A program made the position numbers and the translations under genes. 64,000 nt of DNA from Bacteroidales bacterium (GTDB lineage Bacteria > Bacteroidota > Bacteroidia > Bacteroidales > WCHB1-69), in NCBI GenBank assembly GCA_016288655.1, contig JAEEKX010000032.1, positions 22,372 to 86,371 on the forward strand, read 5' to 3'. The notes below the pieces were generated by a model that saw nothing but the letters and a program-made list of their open reading frames with translations, did not search any database and was not told where the DNA came from. Positions 25,071 to 36,100 of the stretch are shown here, one piece after another. The number at the start of each line of letters is the position of its first letter. The stretch's first letter is position 1.

Positions 25071-27164
25071 TCAAAACTTCCACCAGGCCGTCAGCCGGAA
25101 ACTGCGCCCCTGCATCGGATAGTTGCGGATGACCTCATAGTGCTTGTCGGCTAAATTCAGCAGTTCCGCCTTCACGCCCACCTCCATCGAATCCTGTTTC
25201 TTCCCCACGGAGATGGTGTATTTGCCGGTCACCGACAGACTGTGGTCGGTGTATGGCTCCAGCTCGTTCGCGGCGGTGTTCTGTTGCAGGGCGTACCGTT
25301 TGCCCGCCGCCACCATCGTGTAGCCCACCTCTACATACTGGAAGATGCTCATTCCTACACTGATGGAGCCGGAGTGAAGCGGCGTGTAGGGAATCTGGTG
25401 ACCGTAGGTCTTACTCTCCTTGTCGGTCTTATCGACCGCCTGCTGCAGCGAGTAGTTTCCCGACAGATGGAATCCCCATTTCCCGTTGGATAGGGTGTAG
25501 CGGACGTTCGCCGTCGCGTCCAATCCGTACATTTCTACCTTGCCGAAGTTCAGCATGCTCCATACAAACAGGTTCTTACTCGGAATGGCCACGATCTTGT
25601 CCTTCACGCGGTTGTAGTAGCTGTCGAGGGTGGCACTTACGGAGATCAATGAGTGTGGCTGTATGGGTTGTTCCGATATTTCGCACGATCGGGAAATCCG
25701 TCTGTTGCTTTTTTCGTAGGTGATGCCGACATCGATCTGGTGGGTGTTCTCGGGCCGCAGGTCACGGTTGCCGACTTCGTTGTAATAGAGGTCGTTGAAG
25801 GTCGGCAGGCGGAAGATGTTTTTGTAGAAGGCACGCAGGTAGAGTTCTTCGCTCAGGATGGGTTTCACCGAGATACCCGCCGACGGCGTGAAGCGGCTCA
25901 GGTTGTTGCCCGCTGTGCCGTTTTTGGCCCAGTTGGCCACGCCGGTGTGCAGCAGGCGCGCGTGCGCCGTCACCCGCTTTGTATTCACCATCGTCGCTAT
26001 CGTGGTCAGCACCTGTAGCCGTTGTGGGGTGACGAAGTCGTGCAGGTTGGCATTCATGTTGCCGAAAATCAGGTCGTTGGCAAGTGAGAGGACCACGATG
26101 CGATGCGGCTGGTAGAGCACGGCATTCGAGAGATAGTACTCGCGCTGGACATAGACGTTGCGTAGGAACCCGTCAGCGTTGAGGTAGTCAGGGTCGTAGT
26201 AACGTTGCAGGGCGAAGTTGAACTTGGCATTGACTTGATAGCGCCATTGATTGTTGAAGCGGTGCTGGAAATGTATCTGTCCGAAGGCGTTTTGGTCGCG
26301 CAGGCGCTGGCGGCTCTTCGTGTTGTAGAAGACGATGGCGCCCGGCAGTCCGCGTTCCGACTGATAGTAGTAGATCTTGGCCGTCAGCTCCGTTTGAAAA
26401 CCGAAGTGGGCAAAGAGGTTCTCCTCCAGCGTCAGCACCTTGATGTCGGAGTTGGTGCGTCGCTCGGTGGAGGTGCTGTCGCCAGCGTTGCCGTAGTGGA
26501 TGGTGAAGGGGTAGTCGCCTTTCGACTGCAAGTAGTTGATGCTGAGTACCGAGGAGAGGGTCGGCTTGTTCCACAAGTTCTTGCGGGGTGTGAAGTAGTT
26601 CTTGAAGATGAGGGAAGGGTTGACGAAGCCGAAAGAGCCGCCGGTGAAGTGTAAATCGACGAACACGGGCTTCTTTTCGGGATAGGGTACTCGTTCGGTG
26701 TTGATGATGATGGTGCTGGCGCTGGCGGCGGCGCGGGCGGGTACGAAGATGCCGTCATCAGCCCCCGTCACTAAAGCCACCGAGCCGGCATTGCGCAGCG
26801 AAAACCGCGACAGGTCGATCTGCCCTGTCTGGCAGTCGCTCACCACGATACCGTCATAACTCACCGCCGTATGCTGGCTGCCAAAACCGCGCACCTGCAC
26901 CGTCTTCATGCCGCCTACGCCGCCGTAGTCGCGGATGACTATGCCCGAGAAGAGTTTCAACACGTCGGAGACCTGTATGGTCGGCAACGTTGAAATGGTC
27001 TTTGCATCAATGCTTTGTATGGGTGCAATGGCTTCCACAGTGGCTGCATTCGGCGATGAGATCACCTCGACTCCCTCCAACATCGTGGTGTCAGGAGTCT
27101 GTGCCAGCAGGGTGAGGGGCAGGCAGAAGAGCAACGGGATGAGCAGGCGATGGAAGTGGTGCAT
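25071..27164 (-). CDS. TonB-dependent outer-membrane receptor
   Basis: 697 residues. The signal peptide ends at LLAQ (about residue 22). The plug domain follows: EGVEVISSPNAATVEAI, then PTIQVSDVLKLFSGIVIRDY, GGMKTVQVRGFG and VSYDGIVVSDCQTGQIDL. The barrel follows and ends with the aromatic pattern RLTAWWKF, where the terminal Phe is the outer-membrane insertion signal. No SusD partner, B12 riboswitch or Fur-like site is seen. Its ATG lies only 5 bases after the uvrB stop. The length and plug suit a cobalamin- or siderophore-type receptor, but the substrate is not determined. Confidence 0.88.
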   Translation of the reverse strand: MHHFHRLLIPLLFCLPLTLLAQTPDTTMLEGVEVISSPNAATVEAIAPIQSIDAKTISTLPTIQVSDVLKLFSGIVIRDYGGVGGMKTVQVRGFGSQHTAVSYDGIVVSDCQTGQIDLSRFSLRNAGSVALVTGADDGIFVPARAAASASTIIINTERVPYPEKKPVFVDLHFTGGSFGFVNPSLIFKNYFTPRKNLWNKPTLSSVLSINYLQSKGDYPFTIHYGNAGDSTSTERRTNSDIKVLTLEENLFAHFGFQTELTAKIYYYQSERGLPGAIVFYNTKSRQRLRDQNAFGQIHFQHRFNNQWRYQVNAKFNFALQRYYDPDYLNADGFLRNVYVQREYYLSNAVLYQPHRIVVLSLANDLIFGNMNANLHDFVTPQRLQVLTTIATMVNTKRVTAHARLLHTGVANWAKNGTAGNNLSRFTPSAGISVKPILSEELYLRAFYKNIFRLPTFNDLYYNEVGNRDLRPENTHQIDVGITYEKSNRRISRSCEISEQPIQPHSLISVSATLDSYYNRVKDKIVAIPSKNLFVWSMLNFGKVEMYGLDATANVRYTLSNGKWGFHLSGNYSLQQAVDKTDKESKTYGHQIPYTPLHSGSISVGMSIFQYVEVGYTMVAAGKRYALQQNTAANELEPYTDHSLSVTGKYTISVGKKQDSMEVGVKAELLNLADKHYEVIRNYPMQGRSFRLTAWWKF

Positions 27165-27169
27165 GGCGG

Positions 27170-29185
<2,016 letters not shown>

Positions 29186-29233
29186 GGAGTGGGTTGTTCG
29201 TAGTTGTTTTATTGATAAATGGATAATTATGGA

Positions 29234-30520
29234 TTACCACTTTACGATTTTCTGCACGGTGGCGCGCCCTTGCGCATCGGTGAGCCGAAGCAGGTAGGCG
29301 CCGGCAGGGTGGGGGAAGTTTTGCGAAAGATGGGTGGTGCCGGCGCCGACGGACCGCTCATCGCGTTGCAGTAAACGCCCGTCGATGCCGAAAAGTTCAA
29401 GCGAGAGCCGCTCGTCGTGCGCGAAGTGCGTCGTCAGCAGCAGTTGCTCGCCGACGGGATTCACCACACTCACGGGCAGGGAGAGCACAGCGTCTTCCAC
29501 CGCCAGTGTGGCGTCAAGTTGGTACTCTAAAATCACCGGCAGGTGGTCCGACATGTTGTAGAGCGCGTTGGCGATGACCGAGGAGACGCAGGTGTTCGTC
29601 GGGTCGATGATGGAGCCGTTGCGCCGGATGCCATCCTGTCCGAATGCCTGATAAGTGCTTGGAAGACAGTGTATCTTGGAATATCCGTTGAGAATGAACT
29701 CGGAGACGAGGATGAAATCGAAGCGGTTGTCCATGCCGCCGCCGGAGAAACAGTAGTTGGAGCCGCCGGCGTGGGTCGATTGGGTGAAAATGTCGGCGAA
29801 CTCGGGGTTGTTGTACCACTCGCCTTCGCGGTCGATGGGGTCGTAGAAACGCACCAATGGGTTGGCATGGTGGACGAAGTGCTGGTAGGCCGGTTCGGAG
29901 GCGTTGTAGATGTTGAAGTCGCCGCAAAGCACGTAGTTGTCAGCCCGCCCGATGCTCACCAAGCGGTTCATCAGTTGCTGTGCTTGCGCATAGCGGGTAT
30001 CTTCGTAGCCGTTGCCCGCCTTGAGGTGGCAAACGATGAAGGTGATGAAGGCAGTGTCCCCCTGCGCCAATTCCCGCGAACGGTAGTACATGCGGTAGGC
30101 ATTGAAGTAGGTGCCGCTGGTGGTGACATGGAAAGTGCTGTGCAACATCAACTTGCGGGTGTCGTAGAAAAGGCCGTTGCAGATGGAGATGGAGGTGCTG
30201 GGATTCGCCGGCGACGACACGAAGGCGAAGTAGTCAATGCCGTCGGTGTTGAGCACGTTGTCAAGAATGCGTTGTGAATAGACGTTCCCCTTCCCCAACT
30301 CGTTCACCGTCAACACGTCCGGCATGATCTCCTTCACGATCCGCTTGAATGCCTGATCCTTTGTGTTCAGGTTGTTTGTGCTGGCGTTGCAGTCGTCTGG
30401 CCCGTTTTCGGTATAGTACATCAGATTGTAGTGCATGTGGCGGATTCCGTCAGCAAACACACGTGCTGATATGGTATATAAAATACTGAATGTCAATAAT
30501 ATATAAAACAACTTCCTCAT
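29234..30520 (-). CDS. Secreted endonuclease/exonuclease/phosphatase-family protein with T9SS type A signal
   Basis: 428 residues with an N-terminal signal peptide. The EEP (DNase I-like) fold is shown by VLTVNELGKGN (metal-binding Glu), YVLCGDFNIYN (GDFN motif) and MSDHLPVILEY (SDH motif). These are the catalytic signatures of metal-dependent phosphodiesterases. The C-terminal 80 residues look like a T9SS type A sorting domain (PVSVVNPVGEQLLLTT ... AGAYLLRLTD). The protein probably degrades extracellular nucleic acid, although phospholipase-like EEP members also exist. A -7 box lies just upstream. Confidence 0.82.
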   Translation of the reverse strand: MRKLFYILLTFSILYTISARVFADGIRHMHYNLMYYTENGPDDCNASTNNLNTKDQAFKRIVKEIMPDVLTVNELGKGNVYSQRILDNVLNTDGIDYFAFVSSPANPSTSISICNGLFYDTRKLMLHSTFHVTTSGTYFNAYRMYYRSRELAQGDTAFITFIVCHLKAGNGYEDTRYAQAQQLMNRLVSIGRADNYVLCGDFNIYNASEPAYQHFVHHANPLVRFYDPIDREGEWYNNPEFADIFTQSTHAGGSNYCFSGGGMDNRFDFILVSEFILNGYSKIHCLPSTYQAFGQDGIRRNGSIIDPTNTCVSSVIANALYNMSDHLPVILEYQLDATLAVEDAVLSLPVSVVNPVGEQLLLTTHFAHDERLSLELFGIDGRLLQRDERSVGAGTTHLSQNFPHPAGAYLLRLTDAQGRATVQKIVKW

Positions 30521-30545
30521 AAGGAGGGCATTAAGAATGAAATGA

Positions 30546-30553
30546 CAAAAGTA
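30546..30553 (-). promoter_or_regulatory. -7 box for the secreted EEP nuclease gene
   Basis: TACTTTTG on the minus strand, 25 bases before the ATG at 30520. Confidence 0.5.
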
Positions 30554-30610
30554 CGATTTTTTTTAAGATGATGGGGGCGTTCGATGGGTGCCTTTTTTTC
30601 ATTCTATGAC

Positions 30611-30627
30611 TACAATATAATATTGTA
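30611..30627. promoter_or_regulatory. Perfect palindrome upstream of creD, operator candidate
   Basis: TACAATAT-A-ATATTGTA, a perfect 8+1+8 palindrome ending 51 bases before the creD ATG. Its form suits a dimeric helix-turn-helix regulator. The site could also affect the divergent nuclease gene. No regulator gene lies next to it. Confidence 0.5.
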
Positions 30628-30678
30628 TTACGTCGTTTCATTAAAAACATAATTACAAACAAAATTAAACCCAAGAAA

Positions 30679-32016
30679 ATGAAACGTAAAAGCAGACCTT
30701 TTCTCAAAGTTTTGATCATTGTGGGCATCATTCTGGTAATGCTCTTGCCTGCCCAGTTGATTCTACACGGTGTCATTTGGGAACGCGAGGAACTTCGCGA
30801 TTCCGCAGTGTCAGAAGTCTCTGAGAGTTGGGCCGGTACGCAGAGATTGACAGGACCATTCATCACCATTCCATACACAGTGGAGCTTCTGTCGGCAGAC
30901 GATGACAAGGTCGTAGAGGAGACCCGCTATCTGCACATTATGCCGGAAAACATGAAGGTGCAGGGAAATGTGCAAACGCAAGAGTTGCATCGCAATATCT
31001 ATGATGTAACTGTTTACAATTCAGATATTAAGATAACCGGTAACTTCGGGAATGTCAACTATCATGGGATACCTATGGAGGAACTGCAGTTTGACAAGGC
31101 CACGGTGACGATGGGCATCAGCGACTTGCACGGCTTGGAAGAGCGGGTGGTGCTGAACTTGGGGGACTTGAAGTGCAATATGGAGTCCGGGGTCCAGTAT
31201 CCCATTAGCAGTCATGGACTTCATGCCGATGTCCAACTCACGGATTCCCTTCTTGAGAACCTGCCCTTCTCGGTTCATTTGTCGCTCAAGGGCGCCAAGA
31301 GCATGGATTTCTGTCCTGTGGCAGGGGCTACCGAAATTTCTGTCAAGTCCGACTGGCCGGATCCGAGTTTCAAAGGCAACTACATCCCTTCCGATCGACA
31401 GGTTTCCAAAGACGGATTCACCGCACAATGGAAAGTGCTGGATGTCAACCGCACTTTCCCGCAGTCGTGGGTGGGCGACAGATATGAGCTCTTTACTTCG
31501 GACGACAAATGCGGAATTGACTTCCTGCAGTCCGCCGACAATTACCAAAAGGTCAATCGGAGTTTGAAATACTGCGCTCTGTTCTCCATCATCACTTTCG
31601 TGGTGTTGTTTTTGGTGGAGATTTTGAAGAAGAAGTTGATCCACCCTATTCAGTATCTCCTGATCGGTGTGGCTCTCGTGATCTTCTACACGCTGTTGCT
31701 CTCTATTTCCGAGTACCTCTCCTTCAACGTCTCCTATCTGATTGCCGCAGTGTCCATTGTCTTGATGCTCACGCTCTATGCCCGAGGTGTGCTGCAGTCG
31801 TGGCCGTTGGCCTTCTTAGTGGGAGGCATCTTGGCTGTTCTTTACGGCATCCTATTCACTATCATCCAGTTGCAGGCCTACGCTTTGCTGGTGGGCAGCA
31901 TCTTCATCTTCTGTGTCCTCGCCATCGTGATGTTCATCTCGCGTAAGATCAACTGGTACAATATCCGCGGCGACAAAGAGGATTCTCTGGACGGCAATGT
32001 GCAGGTGAAGGATTGA
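30679..32016 (+). CDS. creD: CreD-like inner-membrane protein
   Basis: 445 residues. One N-terminal membrane helix (about 10-30) is followed by REELRDSAVSEVSESWAGTQ and then TGPFITIPY, the typical CreD start. A periplasmic beta-rich domain runs to about residue 290, and four to six helices close the protein (CALFSIITFVVLFLVE, then HPIQYLLIGVALVIFYTLLL). CreD is induced by the CreBC two-component system in Enterobacteria and affects envelope stress and colicin E2 tolerance. No creB or creC is nearby. It is transcribed alone. Confidence 0.9.
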   Translation: MKRKSRPFLKVLIIVGIILVMLLPAQLILHGVIWEREELRDSAVSEVSESWAGTQRLTGPFITIPYTVELLSADDDKVVEETRYLHIMPENMKVQGNVQTQELHRNIYDVTVYNSDIKITGNFGNVNYHGIPMEELQFDKATVTMGISDLHGLEERVVLNLGDLKCNMESGVQYPISSHGLHADVQLTDSLLENLPFSVHLSLKGAKSMDFCPVAGATEISVKSDWPDPSFKGNYIPSDRQVSKDGFTAQWKVLDVNRTFPQSWVGDRYELFTSDDKCGIDFLQSADNYQKVNRSLKYCALFSIITFVVLFLVEILKKKLIHPIQYLLIGVALVIFYTLLLSISEYLSFNVSYLIAAVSIVLMLTLYARGVLQSWPLAFLVGGILAVLYGILFTIIQLQAYALLVGSIFIFCVLAIVMFISRKINWYNIRGDKEDSLDGNVQVKD

Positions 32017-32038
32017 AGTTGAAAGCTTAAAGTTGAAA

Positions 32039-32100
32039 GGGGGAGGTTAAAGGTTAGCGTATAGGGTGATAAATCATCTCCATAACCTTAAACCTCCTCT
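32039..32100. terminator. Imperfect inverted repeat between convergent creD and metallopeptidase genes
   Basis: The arms at 32039-32056 and 32083-32100 are complementary apart from two or three mismatches (AGGTTAAAGGTTA / TAACCTTAAACCT core). The position between two gene ends suggests a bidirectional terminator, but there is no clear T-run. Confidence 0.4.
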
Positions 32101-32119
32101 TTCCCCTATAACCTGAAAT

Positions 32120-32965
32120 CTATAATCTACTGTAACTCGGCGAAAAGGTATCACCCGCGTGCACGTCGCCCGTGGTGATGCCTTTTTTCAGCCAGCGGGC
32201 GCGCTGCTCGGAGGTGCCGTGGTTGAATGACTCCGGCGTGACATAGCCCCGGGCACGTTTCTGCAGATAGTCGTCGCCGATGCGGGCCGCGATGGACAGT
32301 CCTTCATCCACGTCGCCCTCTTCCAACGAGTTGAACATCTCGTTGTCCCAGTGCGCCCACACTCCGGCATAGAAGTCGGCTTGCAACTCAAGGCGGACAC
32401 TGATCTGGTTACTCTCCTTCTCGCTTACGCGGCTCATCAGGTTATGTGCCTCCGTCAGCGTTCCCAAGAGATACTGCACGTGGTGCCCGACTTCGTGCGC
32501 GATGACATAGGCATAGGCGAAGTCACCCGCGCTGCCGAGTTGCTCCTCCATGGTCGAGAAGAACGACAGGTCGATATAAACGCATTGGTCGGCGGAGCAG
32601 TAGAAAGGCCCGGTGGATGCGTTGGCCCCGCCGCAGCCCGACTGCACATGATCGTGGAAAAGCACTAATTTGGGCGGCACGTAGGTCTTGCCCATCTTCT
32701 TGAACTCGGCCGTCCACACGTCTTCCGTGCCGGCGAGGATCTGCTTGGTGAAAATGGCTAAGGAGTCCTCTTCGGCGCTGGGGGTGTAGGTGGTTTCTGT
32801 CCCCGATTGCTCGCTGAGATTCTGCAGCAGCGACAGCGGGTTCTTCCCCATGAGCAGGGCGACGATGATGGCGATGACGATGCCGCCGCAGCCGATGCCC
32901 GCGCCGATCTTTCTTCCTCTGTGGTCCAAAACGTTGGTGCTTTCTCTTCTTCCGGATAAATTCAT
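32120..32965 (-). CDS. YpfJ/KPN_02809-family neutral zinc metallopeptidase
   Basis: 281 residues. One membrane segment near the N-terminus (GIGCGGIVIAIIVALLMG) anchors the protein, so the catalytic part lies outside the cytoplasm. The zinc site is HEVGHH in YVIAHEVGHHVQYLLG, with QADFYAGVWAHW downstream supplying the further conserved acidic residue. Another family segment is CGGANASTGPFYCSADQCVY. Substrate is unknown. It is a single-gene unit convergent with creD. Confidence 0.88.
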   Translation of the reverse strand: MNLSGRRESTNVLDHRGRKIGAGIGCGGIVIAIIVALLMGKNPLSLLQNLSEQSGTETTYTPSAEEDSLAIFTKQILAGTEDVWTAEFKKMGKTYVPPKLVLFHDHVQSGCGGANASTGPFYCSADQCVYIDLSFFSTMEEQLGSAGDFAYAYVIAHEVGHHVQYLLGTLTEAHNLMSRVSEKESNQISVRLELQADFYAGVWAHWDNEMFNSLEEGDVDEGLSIAARIGDDYLQKRARGYVTPESFNHGTSEQRARWLKKGITTGDVHAGDTFSPSYSRL

Positions 32966-32984
32966 GATGGTAAAATTGGTCTTG

Positions 32985-32992
32985 CAAAAGTA
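32985..32992 (-). promoter_or_regulatory. -7 box for the zinc metallopeptidase gene
   Basis: TACTTTTG on the minus strand, 19 bases before the ATG at 32965. Confidence 0.5.
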
Positions 32993-33052
32993 CGATTTAA
33001 ATCGAGATGTGTGACGTGGAAATCCCGAATGTCCATCCTATGTTACAGAAAA

Positions 33053-33084
33053 GCGCCTACAGGGGAAAATCTCACTGCAGGCGC
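33053..33084 (-). terminator. Terminator of the 1910-residue T9SS protein gene
   Basis: Arms GCGCCTACA and TGCAGGCGC (one mismatch). On the minus strand they are followed by four T residues, 23 bases beyond the stop codon at 33108. Confidence 0.55.
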
Positions 33085-33107
33085 CCTTTGGACAATCTCA
33101 AAAATGG

Positions 33108-36100
33108 TTACCGAATCACCGTGACAGTGCCTACGAACTCTTTCGGCACGCCGTCCATGGTGTTGGTTTGGATGACATACACGTACGCCGCCACCGGCAC
33201 GGGCTTGCCGTGGTCGGTGCCGTCCCATCCCTGTGTGAGCGAAGTCGTACGGAAGATCATGCGGCCGTTGCGGTCGAACACGGTGCAGACGTAGTTGCTC
33301 TCATCGACGCCTTCTCCGAGCGGACGCCAGATTTCGTTCATGCCGTCGCCATCGGGGGTGAAGGAGTTGGGGATGTAGAAGTAGAAAGGCTTCTGTACGG
33401 ATACATAATGCGTTACGGAATCCATGCAGCCGAAGTCGGAAGTGACCCATTGTGTCACGTTGTAGATGCCGGAGTGGGTGTAGGTGTGGATGGGCGACGG
33501 CTCGTCCGACGTGTTGGCATTGGACCATTGGTCATCGAAGTCGTAGATCCAACTGGCTGCGTTCTCGGAGAAATCGAGGAACTGCACGTCAACGGAACCT
33601 TCCTCCAAGAAGTTGAGGTAACTCTCTGGCGAGAAGGCAGCGAGGGGTGACGGGTGTACGATGATCTCCGTTTCGGCGGACGCCTGACAGCCCACCTCGT
33701 CGCTCACGGTGAGCGAGTATGTGGTGGTGACGGGCGGGGTGACGGTGATGGAACGCCCGGTACCTCCCGTGTTCCAACGATAGACGGCATACTCGTTTTC
33801 ACTGGTGATGGTGGCCGGGTCGCCGGCGCAGATCTCAGCGGGATCGCGCAGGAACGTCGGCTCGGCGATGGTCGCCACAGCATATACGGTGACGCTGTCG
33901 CTGCGGGTGCAACCGTTCGGATAGGTCGTGGTGACTGCGTAGGTGGTGACCACGTCTTCAGGTACAAGTGTGAAGGAGGCCACCGTGTCGCCGGTGTTCC
34001 ATACATAGGAGACCACATCTTCGGAGGCGGCGGTGATGGTCACCGCCTCTTCGGGACAGAGGGTGTCCTTGGATGCGAAGACATGCAACTCGGGACGCTC
34101 GTTGTTGACGGTGACATGGCAGACGTTGGTGATGTCAAAGAAGTCGCCGTTGCAAGCGGTATAACGCAGACGGGCGGTGTAGTAGGTGGTCTCTTCCGGA
34201 GCGACGGTGAGCAGGTCTCCGTGTCCGAGTACCTGTCCATTGGCGGAGGTGTCGGTGCCGAGGTACCAGGTGACGTCATAGCTGGGCTGGCCGGTCGGCA
34301 TGAAGCGCCATGCCTCTTGGTGGGCGGTCCACGGACCGGTGTTTCTACCCGGAGGCGTGATACCCGCCGTGCCGTCGAAATTCTGCAAGCCGATTACGCC
34401 ATTGCCGTCGTTCCAACTGGTGCAGGTGGGCGCGTCACGCACATAGATGTCGATGATATTGGTGCCTTCATAGAGGACGATCATGGTGGAGAAAGTACGG
34501 ATCTCGGTGCAGGAAAATAATTTGATGTTGTTGAAACTCAATACGTAACTTCTGCACGGATATTGTCCCAGTACGCCCTCGAAGATGCCGCCGTCGCCGG
34601 TGGTCGGGACATAGTCGCTGGTGGAGGGGTAGATGTCTCGGTAGCAGGCGAAGATGGTGTTGGGGAAGAGACTGGTACTTGGGATGCTCTCATCGTATGA
34701 CCACGCGCAACTGTTGCCGGCGACGCTGGTGTTAAAGGTGGCCACGGAGTTGGCACCCGCCACGATTTGGTTGTAAGTGTGCCCGTAGTAACAGAAGGTA
34801 AAGGGCAAGTTGACAACAGAACTCCAGGTGTCGTCGGTAGCGTTGGCGAAGATGCGGTTGCCATCGGTGAAGCCGTAAGGCGGAGCATAAGGGATGGAGA
34901 AGACGAAGTAGTCGTCGGCTTCTACGGCCGTTGCCAGCACGTTGGCGCAGAGGGTGACATCCTGCTGGGTGGCGCAGTCGAGCATGATCTCAGGGTTGTT
35001 GGTACCCAACTCGGCCGGGGTGACCGACGGACAGCCGTCCGCCTGGCAGTCCATGACGGCGACGGTGGTGCTGGCGATGAGTTCGCAGCAGGCCGGGTCG
35101 GCGGGCGTGGCGGTGACGGTGTATTCGGTTGTCACGTCAGGGCTGACGTGGATGGTCGTGCCAGAGGCCATGGTGCTCCAGAGGTAGGTGTATTGGCTGC
35201 AACTGCCCGAGACCGTGAGGTTGGCGGTGACGGTGACGTCTTGGTTTTGGCCGATGCAGTATCCTGCCGGGTTGGCGGTGACGTTGAGGCGTGTGCCGGA
35301 GATCTCGGCGGTGACGCGCACGGTCTTGGCGCAGCCGAGGCTGTCAACGACACGCACACGATAGACGGTCGTCTCCTGCGGTGAGGCGGTGACGGTAGGA
35401 CCGTCGGTGGTGTTCAGACTCTCGCCGGGCGACCAGGTGAAGGTGTAGTCTCCGCCGGCGCCGCCCGTGGCCGTTGCGGTAAAGGTGGCGCTGGCACCCT
35501 GGCAGAGAATGACCGATGCGGGAGTGACCTCCACGACCGGCTGGTCGCACGGTACGCAGGCCTGAATGCAAATGTTGTCAACCGCCGCCGGAGGCGCCGT
35601 GCCCACGGAACCGTCGTTGTGCCAGTAGAAATAGAGGTTGCATAACTGACCGGAATACTCCACGTTGTCCAAGGTGATTTCGAAGTGCTGCCAAGTGTTT
35701 GACATGTTGAACTTGACGGAGGTGGTGGTGGGGTTGGTGAACTGGAGCGCACCTGCAGGAGCCGTGGCGCTGCCCGCGGTCACAGTGGAGGATGCGGGCG
35801 CAAGATAGACGTACATGTAGTCGCAACAACTCTCACCGTAGGACTTCCAGTCGAAACTGATGACGAAGTCCTCATCGCATTCCGGAAATTCGATCTCCTT
35901 GTAGGCCCACGAGTCGGATAACGTGTTGGAGTAGGTGTTCGGCGGCGTGGTGGAGGTGGCGTTGTCGGAGACGTACAGCGAGTACTGGCCGCCGTTGTTG
36001 GTGGCCGTGCCGATGGTCCACTTGTTGGTCTGGCTGCCGTTGACGAGTGTCCACTCGGCGCGGCCGGCGGCCGTCTCAAAGTCGTCACAGTCCTGGTTGC

